Origin: JAMOBE01 sp039908285
GTDB taxonomy: Bacteria; Pseudomonadota; Alphaproteobacteria; Rhodospirillales; Rhodospirillaceae
NCBI GenBank assembly: GCA_039908285.1
Contig: JAMOBE010000056.1
Span: 1-23,930, forward strand
DNA: 23,930 nucleotides
Reading direction: 5' to 3'
Position numbers and translations under genes: made by a program. Below are positions 7,100 to 15,668 of this stretch, in pieces (positions within the stretch are counted from its first letter, which is position 1; each line of letters begins with the position of its first letter). The notes beneath the pieces were generated by a model. The model was given only the letters and a program-made list of their open reading frames with translations. It did no database searches and was not told the DNA's origin.

Positions 7100-8617
7100 A
7101 TGCTGAGTCGGCGGCGGTTCGTTGCGGGTGGAGTGGCCTCGGCGGGGTTGGCCGGGGTGGGGTTGGCCGGGGTGCTGGCGGGGTGTGGCGGCGGACCGGC
7201 GGGAGGGCCGTCCCTCGATGTGCCGGGCATCGGCGACATCACCCTGAAGTCCAGCCTGGCCGAGGACATCGCCAACGGCCGGGCCTGGCATGCCGGGATC
7301 ATCCGCCGGAAGGGCGGGGAGTACCGGGATGCCCGCCTGCATGCCTATGTGGACGGGATCGGCCGGCGGATCGCCGCCCAGACCGAGCATCCCGACCTGC
7401 CGTACAGCTTCACCCTCATCGACAGCTCGGAGATCAATGCCTTCGCCACCTTGGGTGGGTTCATCTACATCACCCGTGGCCTGATCGCCGCCGCCAACAC
7501 CGAGGCGGAACTGGCCGCGGTGATCGCCCATGAGGCGGGGCACATCAACGCTCGGCACGTGGCCAAAAGCAAGGTGGCGCGGGGGCGTCTCGGGCTCGAC
7601 AGGTACAAGGTGGCCAGTGTCGGGCAGATACGGGCCCCGGCCGCCCGACCGTCCGTTCTGGCCTTCCAGCGGTACGAGCGGGAAGCGGAGCGCGAGGCGG
7701 ACATGCTGGGCTTCCGCTACATGACCAAGGCCGGGTACGACCGCCAGGGAATGATCAGCCTGGTGGCGATGTTCCGAGAGTACGGCGCCCTGGAGCTGGC
7801 GATGGGGGGAATGGATGCATCGCAGCAGGATGCCTTTAGCGCTATCTGGGACGACCACCCCCGGAGCATCGAGCGGGTGGTGGCCGCCGCCCGCAACCCG
7901 GAGTTCGTCCGCCAGGCCAACCCGGAGACCGGCCGCGAGGCCTATCTGAACGCCGTCGTCGGCCTCAGGTTCGGCGACGACCCGTCGCGCGGAGTGGTCA
8001 TCGGCGACACCTTCATGCACGCCGGTCATGGCTTCGCCTTCACCATCCCCGAGGGCTTCGTCGTCCGCGGGGGAAGCGTCGATGGCGTGCGCGGCCTCCA
8101 TCCCCTGGGGGGTGACATCGAGTTCAGCATGCGGCCGATCAAGTACGGCGTGCCCATGGACGACTTCATCCGTACCGACCTGAGCGAAGGCGGCCGGGTG
8201 GACAAATTCGCCGCCATCACCGCCGGCGGCTTCGACGGCACGACCGGCGTCCTCGAGACCGGCAGCGACGCCGACACCCGCGAGGTGCGGGTGGTGGCCT
8301 TCAAGGCGACTCCCGATCTGGTCCTCAGCTTCCAGTTGAGTTCGCCCATGGACATGGTGGCCGACTTCCGCGACCGCCTGATGGCGGTTCCGAAGAGTCT
8401 CCGTCGCCTTACGCCCGCCGAGAAGGCGCGGATCAAGCCCTACCAGCTCCGGGTGGCCCGGGTGCGCTCCGGCGATACGGTGGCGAAGCTCTCGGCGGTC
8501 GGTCCCTATGGCCGGTTCAACGAGGGCTGGTTCCGCCTGATCAACAATCTGGAGGCCGGGGAGTCGCTCCAGGTGGGCAGCGACGTCAAGGTGGTGACGG
8601 TGCCGGGCGTGGCGTGA
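7100..8617 (+). CDS. Tat-exported M48 family metalloprotease lipoprotein
   Basis: A 505-residue zinc metallopeptidase of the M48 family (Ste24/BepA-like). The N-terminus MLSRRRFVAGG carries a twin-arginine signal. It ends in a lipobox-like LAGC, so the protein is probably Tat-exported and lipid-anchored in the periplasm. The active site is HEAGH (His144, Glu145, His148); the third ligand Glu197 lies in EREAD. After the peptidase domain (to about 270) comes a region of beta-rich character. The last 60 residues, starting VRVRSGDTVAKLS and ending L..GSDVKVVTVPG, form a LysM-like module seen in periplasmic M48 proteins, suggesting peptidoglycan or outer-membrane-associated quality control. ATG 7100 is chosen because GGGGAGGG precedes it and it gives an intact Tat signal; longer in-frame starts (from 6971) would bury it. 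It ends 4 bp from the convergent methyltransferase stop. Confidence 0.9.
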   Translation: MLSRRRFVAGGVASAGLAGVGLAGVLAGCGGGPAGGPSLDVPGIGDITLKSSLAEDIANGRAWHAGIIRRKGGEYRDARLHAYVDGIGRRIAAQTEHPDLPYSFTLIDSSEINAFATLGGFIYITRGLIAAANTEAELAAVIAHEAGHINARHVAKSKVARGRLGLDRYKVASVGQIRAPAARPSVLAFQRYEREAEREADMLGFRYMTKAGYDRQGMISLVAMFREYGALELAMGGMDASQQDAFSAIWDDHPRSIERVVAAARNPEFVRQANPETGREAYLNAVVGLRFGDDPSRGVVIGDTFMHAGHGFAFTIPEGFVVRGGSVDGVRGLHPLGGDIEFSMRPIKYGVPMDDFIRTDLSEGGRVDKFAAITAGGFDGTTGVLETGSDADTREVRVVAFKATPDLVLSFQLSSPMDMVADFRDRLMAVPKSLRRLTPAEKARIKPYQLRVARVRSGDTVAKLSAVGPYGRFNEGWFRLINNLEAGESLQVGSDVKVVTVPGVA

Positions 8618-8621
8618 GAGA

Positions 8622-9236
8622 TCACTTCCGGCACTCGAGCAGGCTGAACAGCCCGAATGGCGGCACCGGCTGGCGCGAGACGACGGTGAGCAGGCCGTCG
8701 TCGAGCAGCGTGTCCAGCGTGAAGTCGGGCCGCCAGCCGAGGGAGCGGGCGAACGGGGAAATGCTGCGGGTAATCCACGCGGCGCTCCGCTCCGGGGCGA
8801 AGAAATGGTTGCAGATGAGGATGGCGCCGTCGGCCCGGCAGACCCGCCGCATCTCGGCCAGGCAGCGCACCGGGTCCGGCACCACCGACATCACGAACAT
8901 GGCGACCACCACGTCGAAGTGGGCGTCGGGGAAGGCCAGGCTCTGGGCATCCATCTCGAGGATCTGCTCGACGTGGGTGAGGCGGCGCCGCTCGACCCGC
9001 CGCCGCGCCAGGGCCAGCATCTCCCGCGACACGTCGATGCCGGTGACGGCGCAGTCCCGCCGATAGCGCGGCAGGGCGAGGCCCGTGCCAACCCCCACCT
9101 CGAGGACCCGCCGCGGCGCCAGCCGGTTGACCTCATGCACGGTGGCGATCCGGCCCATGTTCATCGCCGGACCGAACAGGATGTCGTAGACCGGCGCATA
9201 GCGCCGGTAGGCTCGCCGCACGGAGACCAGATCCAT
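8622..9236 (-). CDS. pmtA: Class I SAM methyltransferase, PmtA-like (phosphatidylethanolamine N-methyltransferase)
   Basis: A 204-residue S-adenosylmethionine-dependent methyltransferase. Motif I is VLEVGVGTGLALP, followed by GIDVSREML (motif II) and MDAQSLAFPDAHFDVVVAMF (motif III/IV). The N-terminal YRRYAPVYDILFG, the VPDP and the ICNHFF segments are the pattern of the Rhodobacter-type PmtA. That enzyme converts phosphatidylethanolamine to phosphatidylcholine in many alphaproteobacteria. The assignment is from family resemblance, so a related small-molecule methyltransferase (UbiE/COQ5-like) is the main alternative. ATG 9236 is favoured by GGGAGG about 10 nt upstream and by where conservation begins; an ATG at 9302 would add 22 residues. 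The gap to the upstream rlmI-like stop is about 100 bp, so it may have its own promoter. Confidence 0.75.
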   Translation of the reverse strand: MDLVSVRRAYRRYAPVYDILFGPAMNMGRIATVHEVNRLAPRRVLEVGVGTGLALPRYRRDCAVTGIDVSREMLALARRRVERRRLTHVEQILEMDAQSLAFPDAHFDVVVAMFVMSVVPDPVRCLAEMRRVCRADGAILICNHFFAPERSAAWITRSISPFARSLGWRPDFTLDTLLDDGLLTVVSRQPVPPFGLFSLLECRK

Positions 9237-9332
9237 CGCCTCACGTCCTCCCGCCAATGCCCGGTTGAAAGCGACCGGAAAATGTTCTTGTGCAGGATGC
9301 AATATAGTCGTGAGCCAGCGGCCGTACCAGGG

Positions 9333-10589
9333 TCAATCCAGATGGATCACCATGGCCTTCAGGTAGGCCGACTCAGGCAGGGAGGGATGCACCGGGTGGT
9401 CGGGAGCGGCCCCGGCGACGCGCAGGATGCGGCCGGTCCGCCCGGCCTGGGCCAGGCCGTGGCGCACTTCCTCGGCGAAGGCCTCGGGTGTTGCGTGGTG
9501 GGAGCATGACGCGACCAGCAGGAAGCCTCCCGGCTCCACCAGACCGGCGCCGAGCCGCGTCATTCGCCGGTATCCTTTCAGGCCAGCGGCCAGGTCCTTG
9601 CGACTCTTGACGAAGGCGGGAGGATCGCACACCACCATGCCGAAGCGTTCGCCCTGGTCGGCCAGGCGCTCCATTTCGCCGAAGGCCTCGGCGCGGACGA
9701 AGCGGCAGCGCGGGGCCACCCCGTTCAGCTCCGCCGCGCGCTCGGCCAGGGCCAGCGCCGACTCGGAGCGGTCCACCGCCACCACCTCGGTCGCCCCGCC
9801 CAGCGCCGCCTGTACGGCGAAGCCACCGGTATAGGCATAAAGGTCGATCACCCGCCGTCCGCGGGCAAGGCGCGCCACGAAAGCCCGGTTGTCCCGCTGG
9901 TCATAGAACCAGCCGGTCTTCTGGCCGTGGAGCAGGTCGGCGAGGAAACGTGCGCCGTTCTCCCGTACCTCCACGGGTTCCTCAATCGTCCCCCGGACGT
10001 CTTCCTCACGCGTCCCCCGGACGACGCGGGTATAGCTCTCCAGGCCCTCCAGGGTCCGGAAGGGGCCGTCATTGCGCAACACCACGGCCGACGGCGCCAG
10101 CACCGTGTCGAGGGCTTCCAGAAGCTCGGGCAGCAGCGACTCCATTCCGGCGGTGTTGACCTGGCAGGCCAGGACGTCGCCATAGCGGTCCACCACCAGT
10201 CCAGGCAGGCCATCGGCCTCGGAGTGAACCAGGCGATAGAAGGGCTCATCCAGCATCTCGTCCCGGAGCCTCAGCGCCTGGCGCAGGCGGGCGGCCAGGA
10301 ACGCGGCGTCGATGGTCGCGTCCGGGTCGCGCGACAGCATCCGCGCGGCGATCAGCGGATGGGGGTTGAAGGTGGCGACTCCGAGACGCTCGCCGCCGGC
10401 ATCGACCACCGTCACCACGGCTCCGGGCGGCAGCGCCCGGGCCTCCGCCGTCATCTCCACCTCGTTGGAGAAGATCCACGGGTGTCCCCGGCGAAGCCGC
10501 CGGCTCATGCCGGCCGCGAGTCGGATCGAGGGGCGGGCGGAAACGGGCGGCGGGGACTGTTCCGTGGTCATGGACCGATGAGCCTTCAT
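9333..10589 (-). CDS. rlmI: Class I SAM-dependent rRNA methyltransferase (RlmI-like)
   Basis: A 418-residue protein with the layout of RlmI, the enzyme that makes m5C1962 in 23S rRNA. An N-terminal PUA-type RNA-binding domain (about 20-100, with RRGHPWIFSNEV and FNPHPLIAARMLSRD) is followed by a central EEHEH-like domain with GLPGLVVDRYGD. The C-terminal Rossmann methyltransferase domain contains GWFYDQRDNR, VIDLYAYTGGFAV (SAM site), CDPPAFVKSRKDL and ASCSHH. The Cys in ASCSHH is in the position expected for the m5C catalytic cysteine. The family also includes putative oxygen-regulated methyltransferases of unknown site specificity. Neither candidate start (ATG 10589 or ATG 10571, MTTEQ) has a good Shine-Dalgarno sequence, and the shorter is quite possible. 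Confidence 0.85.
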   Translation of the reverse strand: MKAHRSMTTEQSPPPVSARPSIRLAAGMSRRLRRGHPWIFSNEVEMTAEARALPPGAVVTVVDAGGERLGVATFNPHPLIAARMLSRDPDATIDAAFLAARLRQALRLRDEMLDEPFYRLVHSEADGLPGLVVDRYGDVLACQVNTAGMESLLPELLEALDTVLAPSAVVLRNDGPFRTLEGLESYTRVVRGTREEDVRGTIEEPVEVRENGARFLADLLHGQKTGWFYDQRDNRAFVARLARGRRVIDLYAYTGGFAVQAALGGATEVVAVDRSESALALAERAAELNGVAPRCRFVRAEAFGEMERLADQGERFGMVVCDPPAFVKSRKDLAAGLKGYRRMTRLGAGLVEPGGFLLVASCSHHATPEAFAEEVRHGLAQAGRTGRILRVAGAAPDHPVHPSLPESAYLKAMVIHLD

Positions 10590-10875
10590 GGGCAGGGGGT
10601 GCGGGACGCGAGGGGTAGACCATAGCCTAATCGCCGGGCTGGTGCGAGCGCCGGAAAATATCGCCTTATTGGCTCGGTCTTGGATTTAGAGTATTGCTAA
10701 ACTGCGACTCTTGTATTAGAGGATATGCAGGTTCGGCGGGGCAAGGTGGTCCCCCTCTTCCGGGTAAGCCCGGAGACGATCAGGGGGTGTGGCCGGCCGT
10801 CGGCGCGGCGTCGGGGGGCCGTGATCCCTGGGGTTTTGAGATTCTTTGAGATTCTCGATCGAAACAGGAGGCGGA
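10590..10875. other. Divergent intergenic region before ccoN
   Basis: About 285 bp separate the divergent rlmI-like and ccoN genes. AT-rich DNA at 10660-10725 is the likely place for the cbb3 promoter, but no convincing -35/-10 pair stands out. I searched for the FNR/FixK pattern TTGA(T/C)-N4-(A/G)TCAA that usually precedes cco operons and did not find one. The ccoN Shine-Dalgarno AGGAGG is at the right end. Confidence 0.5.
10836..10855 (+). repeat. Tandem 10-bp repeat ahead of ccoN
   Basis: TTGAGATTCT occurs twice, head to tail, with no mismatch, ending about 20 nt before the ccoN start and just upstream of the AGGAGG ribosome binding site. A 10-bp period places both copies on the same DNA face. 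It could be a regulator half-site pair, a 5'-UTR element or a simple duplication. Confidence 0.6.
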
Positions 10876-12351
10876 ATGAACCAGCCGGCCACGGCGCGCA
10901 ACGCCCGCGCCGATACCACGCCCTATGTCGAGGACGTGGTCAGGAAATTCGCCGTCGCGGCGCTGTTCTGGGGCGTCGTCGGCTTCATCGTCGGCACCTA
11001 CATCGCGTTCCAGTTGGCCTATCCGGCGCTGAATCTCGATCTCGAGTGGACGACATTCGGGCGCCTGCGGCCCCTGCACACCTCGGCGGTGATCTTCGCC
11101 TTCGGTGGCAACGTCCTGCTCGGCACCTCGATCTTCGTCGTGCAGCGCACCTGCCGGGCGCGGCTGTTTGGCGGCGATGCCATGGGGGAGTTCCTCTTCT
11201 GGGGGTACCAGGCGTTCATCGTCATGGCGGCGCTTGGCTACGTGCTGGGCGTCACCCAGGGCCATGAGTACGCCGAGCCCGAATGGTACGTGGACATCTG
11301 GATCACCGTGGTGTGGGTGGCGTACCTCGCAGCCTTCCTCGGCACGCTGCTCAAGCGCCAGGAAGAGCACATCTACGTCGCCAACTGGTTCTATCTCGCC
11401 TTCATCGTCACCATCGCCATGCTGCATATCGGCAACAACATGGCGGTGCCGGTGTCGTTCCTTGGCGTTCGCAGCTATGGACTGTTTTCGGGCGTCCAGG
11501 ATGCCCTGACCCAGTGGTGGTATGGCCACAATGCGGTGGGCTTCTTCCTGACCGCCGGGTTCCTGGCCATCATGTACTACTTCGTGCCGAAGCAGGCGGG
11601 ACGGCCGGTGTACAGCTATCGGCTGTCGATCGTCCACTTCTGGGCGCTGATCTTCCTCTACATCTGGGCGGGACCGCACCACCTGCACTACACGGCGCTG
11701 CCGGACTGGGCCCAGACCCTTGGCATGACCTTCTCCATCATGCTGTGGATGCCGTCGTGGGGCGGGATGATCAACGGCATCATGACCCTGTCGGGGGCGT
11801 GGGACAAGCTGCGCACCGATCCGGTGATCCGCTTCCTCGTCACCTCCATCGCCTTCTACGGCATGAGCACCTTCGAAGGGCCGATGATGTCCATCAAGTC
11901 GGTCAACAGCCTGTCCCACTACACCGACTGGACCATCGGCCACGTGCACTCGGGAGCCCTCGGGTGGGTCGCGTTCGTGTCCTTCGGCGCCCTGTACTAC
12001 CTGGTGCCGGTGCTGTGGAAGCGTCAGCGACTCTACTCCCTGCGGCTGGTCAGCTACCACTTCTGGACGGCGACCCTTGGCATCGTGCTCTACATCACCT
12101 CCATGTGGATCGCCGGGATCATGCAGGGTCTGATGACCCGCGCCTACGACGCCAACGGCTTCCTCCAGTACGCCTTCACCGAAACCGTGGTCGCCATGCA
12201 CCCCTACTACGTCATGCGCGCCTTTGGCGGAGTGCTGTTCGTGCTCGGGTCGCTGATCATGGCCTACAACATCTACCGCACCATAAAGGGCGACCTGCGC
12301 GAGGAGGAGCCTTACGAGTCGCCCGACGGGCTTCGCGCGGCGGCTCGCTGA
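10876..12351 (+). CDS. ccoN: cbb3-type cytochrome c oxidase subunit I
   Basis: This 491-residue, multi-spanning membrane protein is the catalytic subunit of the high-affinity cbb3 oxidase, which reduces O2 at a heme b3-CuB centre and pumps protons. Haem and copper ligands are visible. The first haem b His is in RPLHTSAVIFAFGGN, the CuB His in QWWYGHNAVGFFLTAGF, the adjacent His-His pair in WAGPHHLHYTALPDW, and the late His residues in TIGHVHSGALGWVAF. Length and helix pattern (about 12 transmembrane segments) are normal. The start is fixed by AGGAGG 5 nt before ATG 10876; an upstream in-frame ATG (10846) lies inside the tandem repeat and has no ribosome binding site. It is the first gene of ccoNOQP and should be expressed at low oxygen, although no FNR-type site is visible. 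Confidence 0.97.
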   Translation: MNQPATARNARADTTPYVEDVVRKFAVAALFWGVVGFIVGTYIAFQLAYPALNLDLEWTTFGRLRPLHTSAVIFAFGGNVLLGTSIFVVQRTCRARLFGGDAMGEFLFWGYQAFIVMAALGYVLGVTQGHEYAEPEWYVDIWITVVWVAYLAAFLGTLLKRQEEHIYVANWFYLAFIVTIAMLHIGNNMAVPVSFLGVRSYGLFSGVQDALTQWWYGHNAVGFFLTAGFLAIMYYFVPKQAGRPVYSYRLSIVHFWALIFLYIWAGPHHLHYTALPDWAQTLGMTFSIMLWMPSWGGMINGIMTLSGAWDKLRTDPVIRFLVTSIAFYGMSTFEGPMMSIKSVNSLSHYTDWTIGHVHSGALGWVAFVSFGALYYLVPVLWKRQRLYSLRLVSYHFWTATLGIVLYITSMWIAGIMQGLMTRAYDANGFLQYAFTETVVAMHPYYVMRAFGGVLFVLGSLIMAYNIYRTIKGDLREEEPYESPDGLRAAAR

Positions 12352-12364
12352 GGAGGGACCGGAA

Positions 12365-13096
12365 ATGGGTATCATCAATCGCCACAAGATCTTCGAGACC
12401 AACGTCCTGGTCCTCATCCTCGGCATCTTCGTCACCGTCATCGTCGGCGGGCTGGTGGAGATCGTGCCGCTGTTCACGATCGAGTCCACCATCGAGAACG
12501 TGAAGGGGGTCCGGCCTTATTCGCCGCTGGAGCAGGTGGGGCGCAACATCTACATCCGCGAGGGCTGCTACGTCTGCCACAGCCAGATGATCCGCCCCTT
12601 CCGCGACGAGGTGGAGCGCTATGGCCATTACAGCCTGGCGGCCGAGAGCCGCTACGATCATCCGTTCCAGTGGGGCTCGAAGCGCACGGGTCCCGATCTG
12701 GCGCGGGTCGGCGGCAAGTACTCCAACGACTGGCACGTCACCCACCTGGTCGATCCCCGCTCGGTGGTGCCTGAGTCCATCATGCCCGGCTACCCGCATC
12801 TGATGCGGCACGAGGTGGGGTATCCCGACATCGCCGAACACCTGAAGACCCTGCGGATCGTCGGCGTCCCCTACACCGAGGACGACATCGCCAGCGCCAT
12901 GGCCGACATGAAGGCCCAGGCGGGATCGGGCGCCGATACCGCGGCACTCCTCCAGCGCTATCCCAAGGCGCGGGTGGGCGATGTGGACGGCGATCCCGCT
13001 CGCGTCACCGAGATGGATGCGCTGGTCGCCTATCTCCAGGTGCTGGGAACCATGGTGGACTTCACCAGCTTCGATCCGAAGTCGATCGAGCGCTGA
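12365..13096 (+). CDS. ccoO: cbb3-type cytochrome c oxidase subunit II (mono-haem cytochrome c)
   Basis: A 243-residue protein with one N-terminal transmembrane helix (VLVLILGIFVTVIVGGLVEI) anchoring a periplasmic mono-haem cytochrome c domain. The haem-binding motif is Cys68-Tyr-Val-Cys71-His72, in EGCYVCHSQMIRPF. The conserved GPDLARVGGKYSNDWH and PESIMPGYPHL segments follow; the latter supplies the axial Met region. It passes electrons between CcoP and CcoN. GAGGAGGG precedes the ATG, and the gene starts 13 bp after ccoN. Confidence 0.97.
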   Translation: MGIINRHKIFETNVLVLILGIFVTVIVGGLVEIVPLFTIESTIENVKGVRPYSPLEQVGRNIYIREGCYVCHSQMIRPFRDEVERYGHYSLAAESRYDHPFQWGSKRTGPDLARVGGKYSNDWHVTHLVDPRSVVPESIMPGYPHLMRHEVGYPDIAEHLKTLRIVGVPYTEDDIASAMADMKAQAGSGADTAALLQRYPKARVGDVDGDPARVTEMDALVAYLQVLGTMVDFTSFDPKSIER

Positions 13097-13112
13097 GCAT
13101 CGGGGGGGCATC

Positions 13113-13286
13113 GTGACGCTGGTCGAGGTGTCGGATTTCCTGCGGTCCCTGTGGGGGGTATGGCTGATGGTCATCTTCCTCGGGATCGTGTGGTGGGCCT
13201 TCCGGCCGAAGAACAAGGCGGTGTGGGAAAGTCGCTCCGAAATCCCGTTCAAGGACGACGAGCACGACAAGAACGAGGAGCGCTGA
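13113..13286 (+). CDS. ccoQ: cbb3-type oxidase small subunit CcoQ
   Basis: A 57-residue protein with a single membrane span (SLWGVWLMVIFLGIVWWAF) followed by the charged tail FRPKNKAVWESRSEIPFKDD. This tail is the hallmark of CcoQ, which stabilises the core complex. The start is GTG 13113, preceded by a G-run (CGGGGGGG) about 4 nt away. A longer open frame extends upstream into ccoO but is not supported by a ribosome binding site. It sits 16 bp after ccoO and 3 bp before ccoP. Confidence 0.9.
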   Translation: MTLVEVSDFLRSLWGVWLMVIFLGIVWWAFRPKNKAVWESRSEIPFKDDEHDKNEER

Positions 13287-13289
13287 CGC

Positions 13290-14153
13290 ATGGCGAAACA
13301 GGAACACGATCCAATCTCGGGGACGGCGACGACCGGCCATGAGTGGGACGGGATCAAGGAGCTGAACACGCCGATTCCCAAATGGTGGGTGTACGTGTTC
13401 TATGCCACCATCATCTGGGCGGCGGGCTACTGGGTTTTCTATCCGTCGTGGCCGACGCTGACCGGCTATCTTAAGGGCACGCTCGGCTATTCGAGCCGCG
13501 GCGAAGTACGGTCGGAGATGGCCGCCGCCGCCGAGGCCCGCAAGGTCTGGCTCGACCGCTTCAAGGGCGCCTCGGTGCAGCAGATCGCCGCCGATCCCAA
13601 GCTGCGCACCTATGCCATGGCCGGCGGGGCGGTCGCCTTCAAGGACAACTGCGCACCGTGCCACCAGGCCGGCGGGGCCGGTGCCGTGGCTTATCCGACC
13701 CTGGCCGACGACGAGTGGCTGTGGGGCGGCACCCTCGACGACATCCAGGCCACCATCACCCACGGCATCCGCTGGTCGCAGGATTCCGGCACCCGCGTGT
13801 CGGAAATGCCGAAGTTCGGCACCGACAAGCTGCTGGACGCGAAGCAGATCGACCAGGTGGCGGACTACGTGGTGGCACTGGCGGCTGGCGGCAAGGCCGA
13901 TGCCCTCCCCGGCAAGGCCATCTACGCCGAACAGTGCGTCGCCTGCCACGGCGAGGGCGGTGTCGGCATGCAGGCCGTCGGGGCTCCTGCGCTCAACAAC
14001 AAGATCTGGCTGTACAACGGGACGAAGGATGGTATCGTAGCCCAGATCAAGGCGCCAAAGCATGGCGTGATGCCGGCCTGGGGTGGTCGTCTCGACGAGA
14101 CCACCATCAAGCAGCTCGCGGTTTACGTCCACGCGCTGGGCGGCGGCAAGTAA
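13290..14153 (+). CDS. ccoP: cbb3-type cytochrome c oxidase subunit III (di-haem cytochrome c)
   Basis: A 287-residue subunit that takes electrons from soluble cytochrome c. The N-terminal TGHEWDGIKELNTPIPKWW is typical of CcoP and precedes one transmembrane helix (VYVFYATIIWAAGYWVFYP). Two cytochrome c domains follow, with haem motifs Cys121-x-x-Cys124-His125 (CAPCHQ) and Cys216-x-x-Cys219-His220 (CVACHG). Each has a downstream Met ligand region (VSEMPKFG and GVMPAWGG). The gene begins 3 bp after the ccoQ stop, consistent with one ccoNOQP transcript. Confidence 0.97.
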   Translation: MAKQEHDPISGTATTGHEWDGIKELNTPIPKWWVYVFYATIIWAAGYWVFYPSWPTLTGYLKGTLGYSSRGEVRSEMAAAAEARKVWLDRFKGASVQQIAADPKLRTYAMAGGAVAFKDNCAPCHQAGGAGAVAYPTLADDEWLWGGTLDDIQATITHGIRWSQDSGTRVSEMPKFGTDKLLDAKQIDQVADYVVALAAGGKADALPGKAIYAEQCVACHGEGGVGMQAVGAPALNNKIWLYNGTKDGIVAQIKAPKHGVMPAWGGRLDETTIKQLAVYVHALGGGK

Positions 14154-14192
14154 GGGTAATACGGAGGGGCTGGTCGTGGCGTATGGCCTGTG

Positions 14193-15659
14193 ATGACTGA
14201 CCTCGCGCCACCTCCGTCTCCACCGGGGGCGCCGCCGACAGCGGCGCGAAAGAAGAAGAAGGGTGCCGCGTCGCTTTACGCGGCACACGAAAAGGTCCAT
14301 CCCCGCCAGGTGTCCGGGCGCTTCCGCACCATCAAGTGGGTGGTGGACGTCGTCCTGGTGGGGTTCTTCCTTGTCTGCCCGTGGCTGCGGTGGGACCGGG
14401 GCCCGGGCGTGCCGGACCAGGCCATCCTTCTCGACATGGCGGGCCGCCGCGGTTACCTCCTCGACGTCGAGATCTGGCCGCAGGAAGTCTATTACCTGAC
14501 CGGCGTGCTGATTCTCGGCGCCATCGGCCTGTTTCTGGCGACGGCCCTGCTGGGACGGGTCTGGTGCGGCTTTACGTGCATTCAGACGGTCTTCACCGAC
14601 ATCTTCCAGTGGATCGAATACCGCATCGAAGGCGACCGTGCCGCGCGGCAAAAGCTGGACGCCGGCCCGTGGACCCTCGGGAAGATCGCCAGGAAGACGG
14701 TCAAGACCATCCTGTGGCTGGTCGTTTCGCTGATCGTCAGCCACACGTGGCTGATCTACTTCAACGATGCGCCGACCGCGACCCGCGCGGTGCTGGACGG
14801 CTCCGCCTCGGCGGAGTTCTACGGCTATCTGGCGCTGTTTGCCGGCACCACATTCCTGCTGGCCGGATACGCCCGCGAGCAGGTGTGCATCTACATGTGC
14901 CCGTGGCCACGGTTCCAGGCGGCCATGTTCGACGAGGACAGCCTGATCGTCACCTACGAAACGTGGCGTGGCGAGCCACGGGGACCGGCCAGGGCGGGGC
15001 AGGCCTTCGAAGGACGGGGTCACTGCGTCGATTGCACCATGTGCATCCAGGTCTGCCCGACCGGGATCGACATCCGCGACGGCAGCCAGCTCGCCTGCAT
15101 CGGCTGCGGCCTGTGCATCGACGCCTGCGACCAGATCATGACCAGGGTGGGGCTGCCGCCCGGTCTCATCACCTATGACTCCACCGCCAACCAGGTGGCG
15201 CGCTCGAAGGGCGAGCCGACCCGCGTGCGGCTGGTGCGGCCGCGGACCGTGCTCTATGCGGGGGTGATGGTGGCGGTGCTGACGGTGATGGTGGCCGCCC
15301 TCGTCCTGCGCTCCCGCTTCGACGTCAACGTCCTGCACGAGCGTAGCCCGCTGTTCGTGACCATGTCGGACGGGTCGATCCGCAACGGCTACACCGTCAA
15401 GGTCCTCAACATGGACCGGGGGCCGCATAGCTTCGCCCTGACCACCGAGGGGGTGGCCGGAGCCCGTCTCAGCGTCATCGGCCATGGCGCCGGCGACGGC
15501 GCCGGGGTGGACCTGCCGGTGGAGGGCGACAGCGTCGGCACCTTCCGCGTCTATGTCTCGGCGGAGGGCGGCGCCAGATCCCGCGCGCTGGCCTTCGTCG
15601 TCACCGAGCGCTCCAGCGGCCACACGCGGCGCTACGAGACCATCTTCGCCGGACCATAG
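14193..15659 (+). CDS. ccoG: Cytochrome oxidase accessory protein CcoG (FixG/RdxA family)
   Basis: A 488-residue membrane protein with two ferredoxin-type 4Fe-4S motifs: Cys278/281/284/288 (CVDCTMCIQVCP) and Cys302/305/308/312 (CIGCGLCIDAC). About five transmembrane segments are present. RVWCGFTCIQTVFTDIFQWIE and CIYMCPWPRFQAAMFD carry the further conserved cysteines of the family. CcoG has been shown in other bacteria to reduce Cu(II) for cbb3 oxidase assembly. The C-terminal periplasmic part (after VMVAVLTVMVAALVL) is an IgG-like fold. The N-terminus is Pro/Ala/Lys-rich. The start is ATG 14193; an overlapping GTG 14190 is possible, and the nearest GGAGGGG is over 20 nt upstream, so initiation may be weak. 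Confidence 0.95.
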   Translation: MTDLAPPPSPPGAPPTAARKKKKGAASLYAAHEKVHPRQVSGRFRTIKWVVDVVLVGFFLVCPWLRWDRGPGVPDQAILLDMAGRRGYLLDVEIWPQEVYYLTGVLILGAIGLFLATALLGRVWCGFTCIQTVFTDIFQWIEYRIEGDRAARQKLDAGPWTLGKIARKTVKTILWLVVSLIVSHTWLIYFNDAPTATRAVLDGSASAEFYGYLALFAGTTFLLAGYAREQVCIYMCPWPRFQAAMFDEDSLIVTYETWRGEPRGPARAGQAFEGRGHCVDCTMCIQVCPTGIDIRDGSQLACIGCGLCIDACDQIMTRVGLPPGLITYDSTANQVARSKGEPTRVRLVRPRTVLYAGVMVAVLTVMVAALVLRSRFDVNVLHERSPLFVTMSDGSIRNGYTVKVLNMDRGPHSFALTTEGVAGARLSVIGHGAGDGAGVDLPVEGDSVGTFRVYVSAEGGARSRALAFVVTERSSGHTRRYETIFAGP

Positions 15660-15668
15660 GGAGCAGTC

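Noticed and set aside
10590..10875. FNR/FixK binding site upstream of ccoN
   Set aside because: Expected from known cbb3 regulation, but no TTGA(T/C)-N4-(A/G)TCAA match is present; the nearest TTGA segments belong to the tandem repeat and lack a properly spaced partner.
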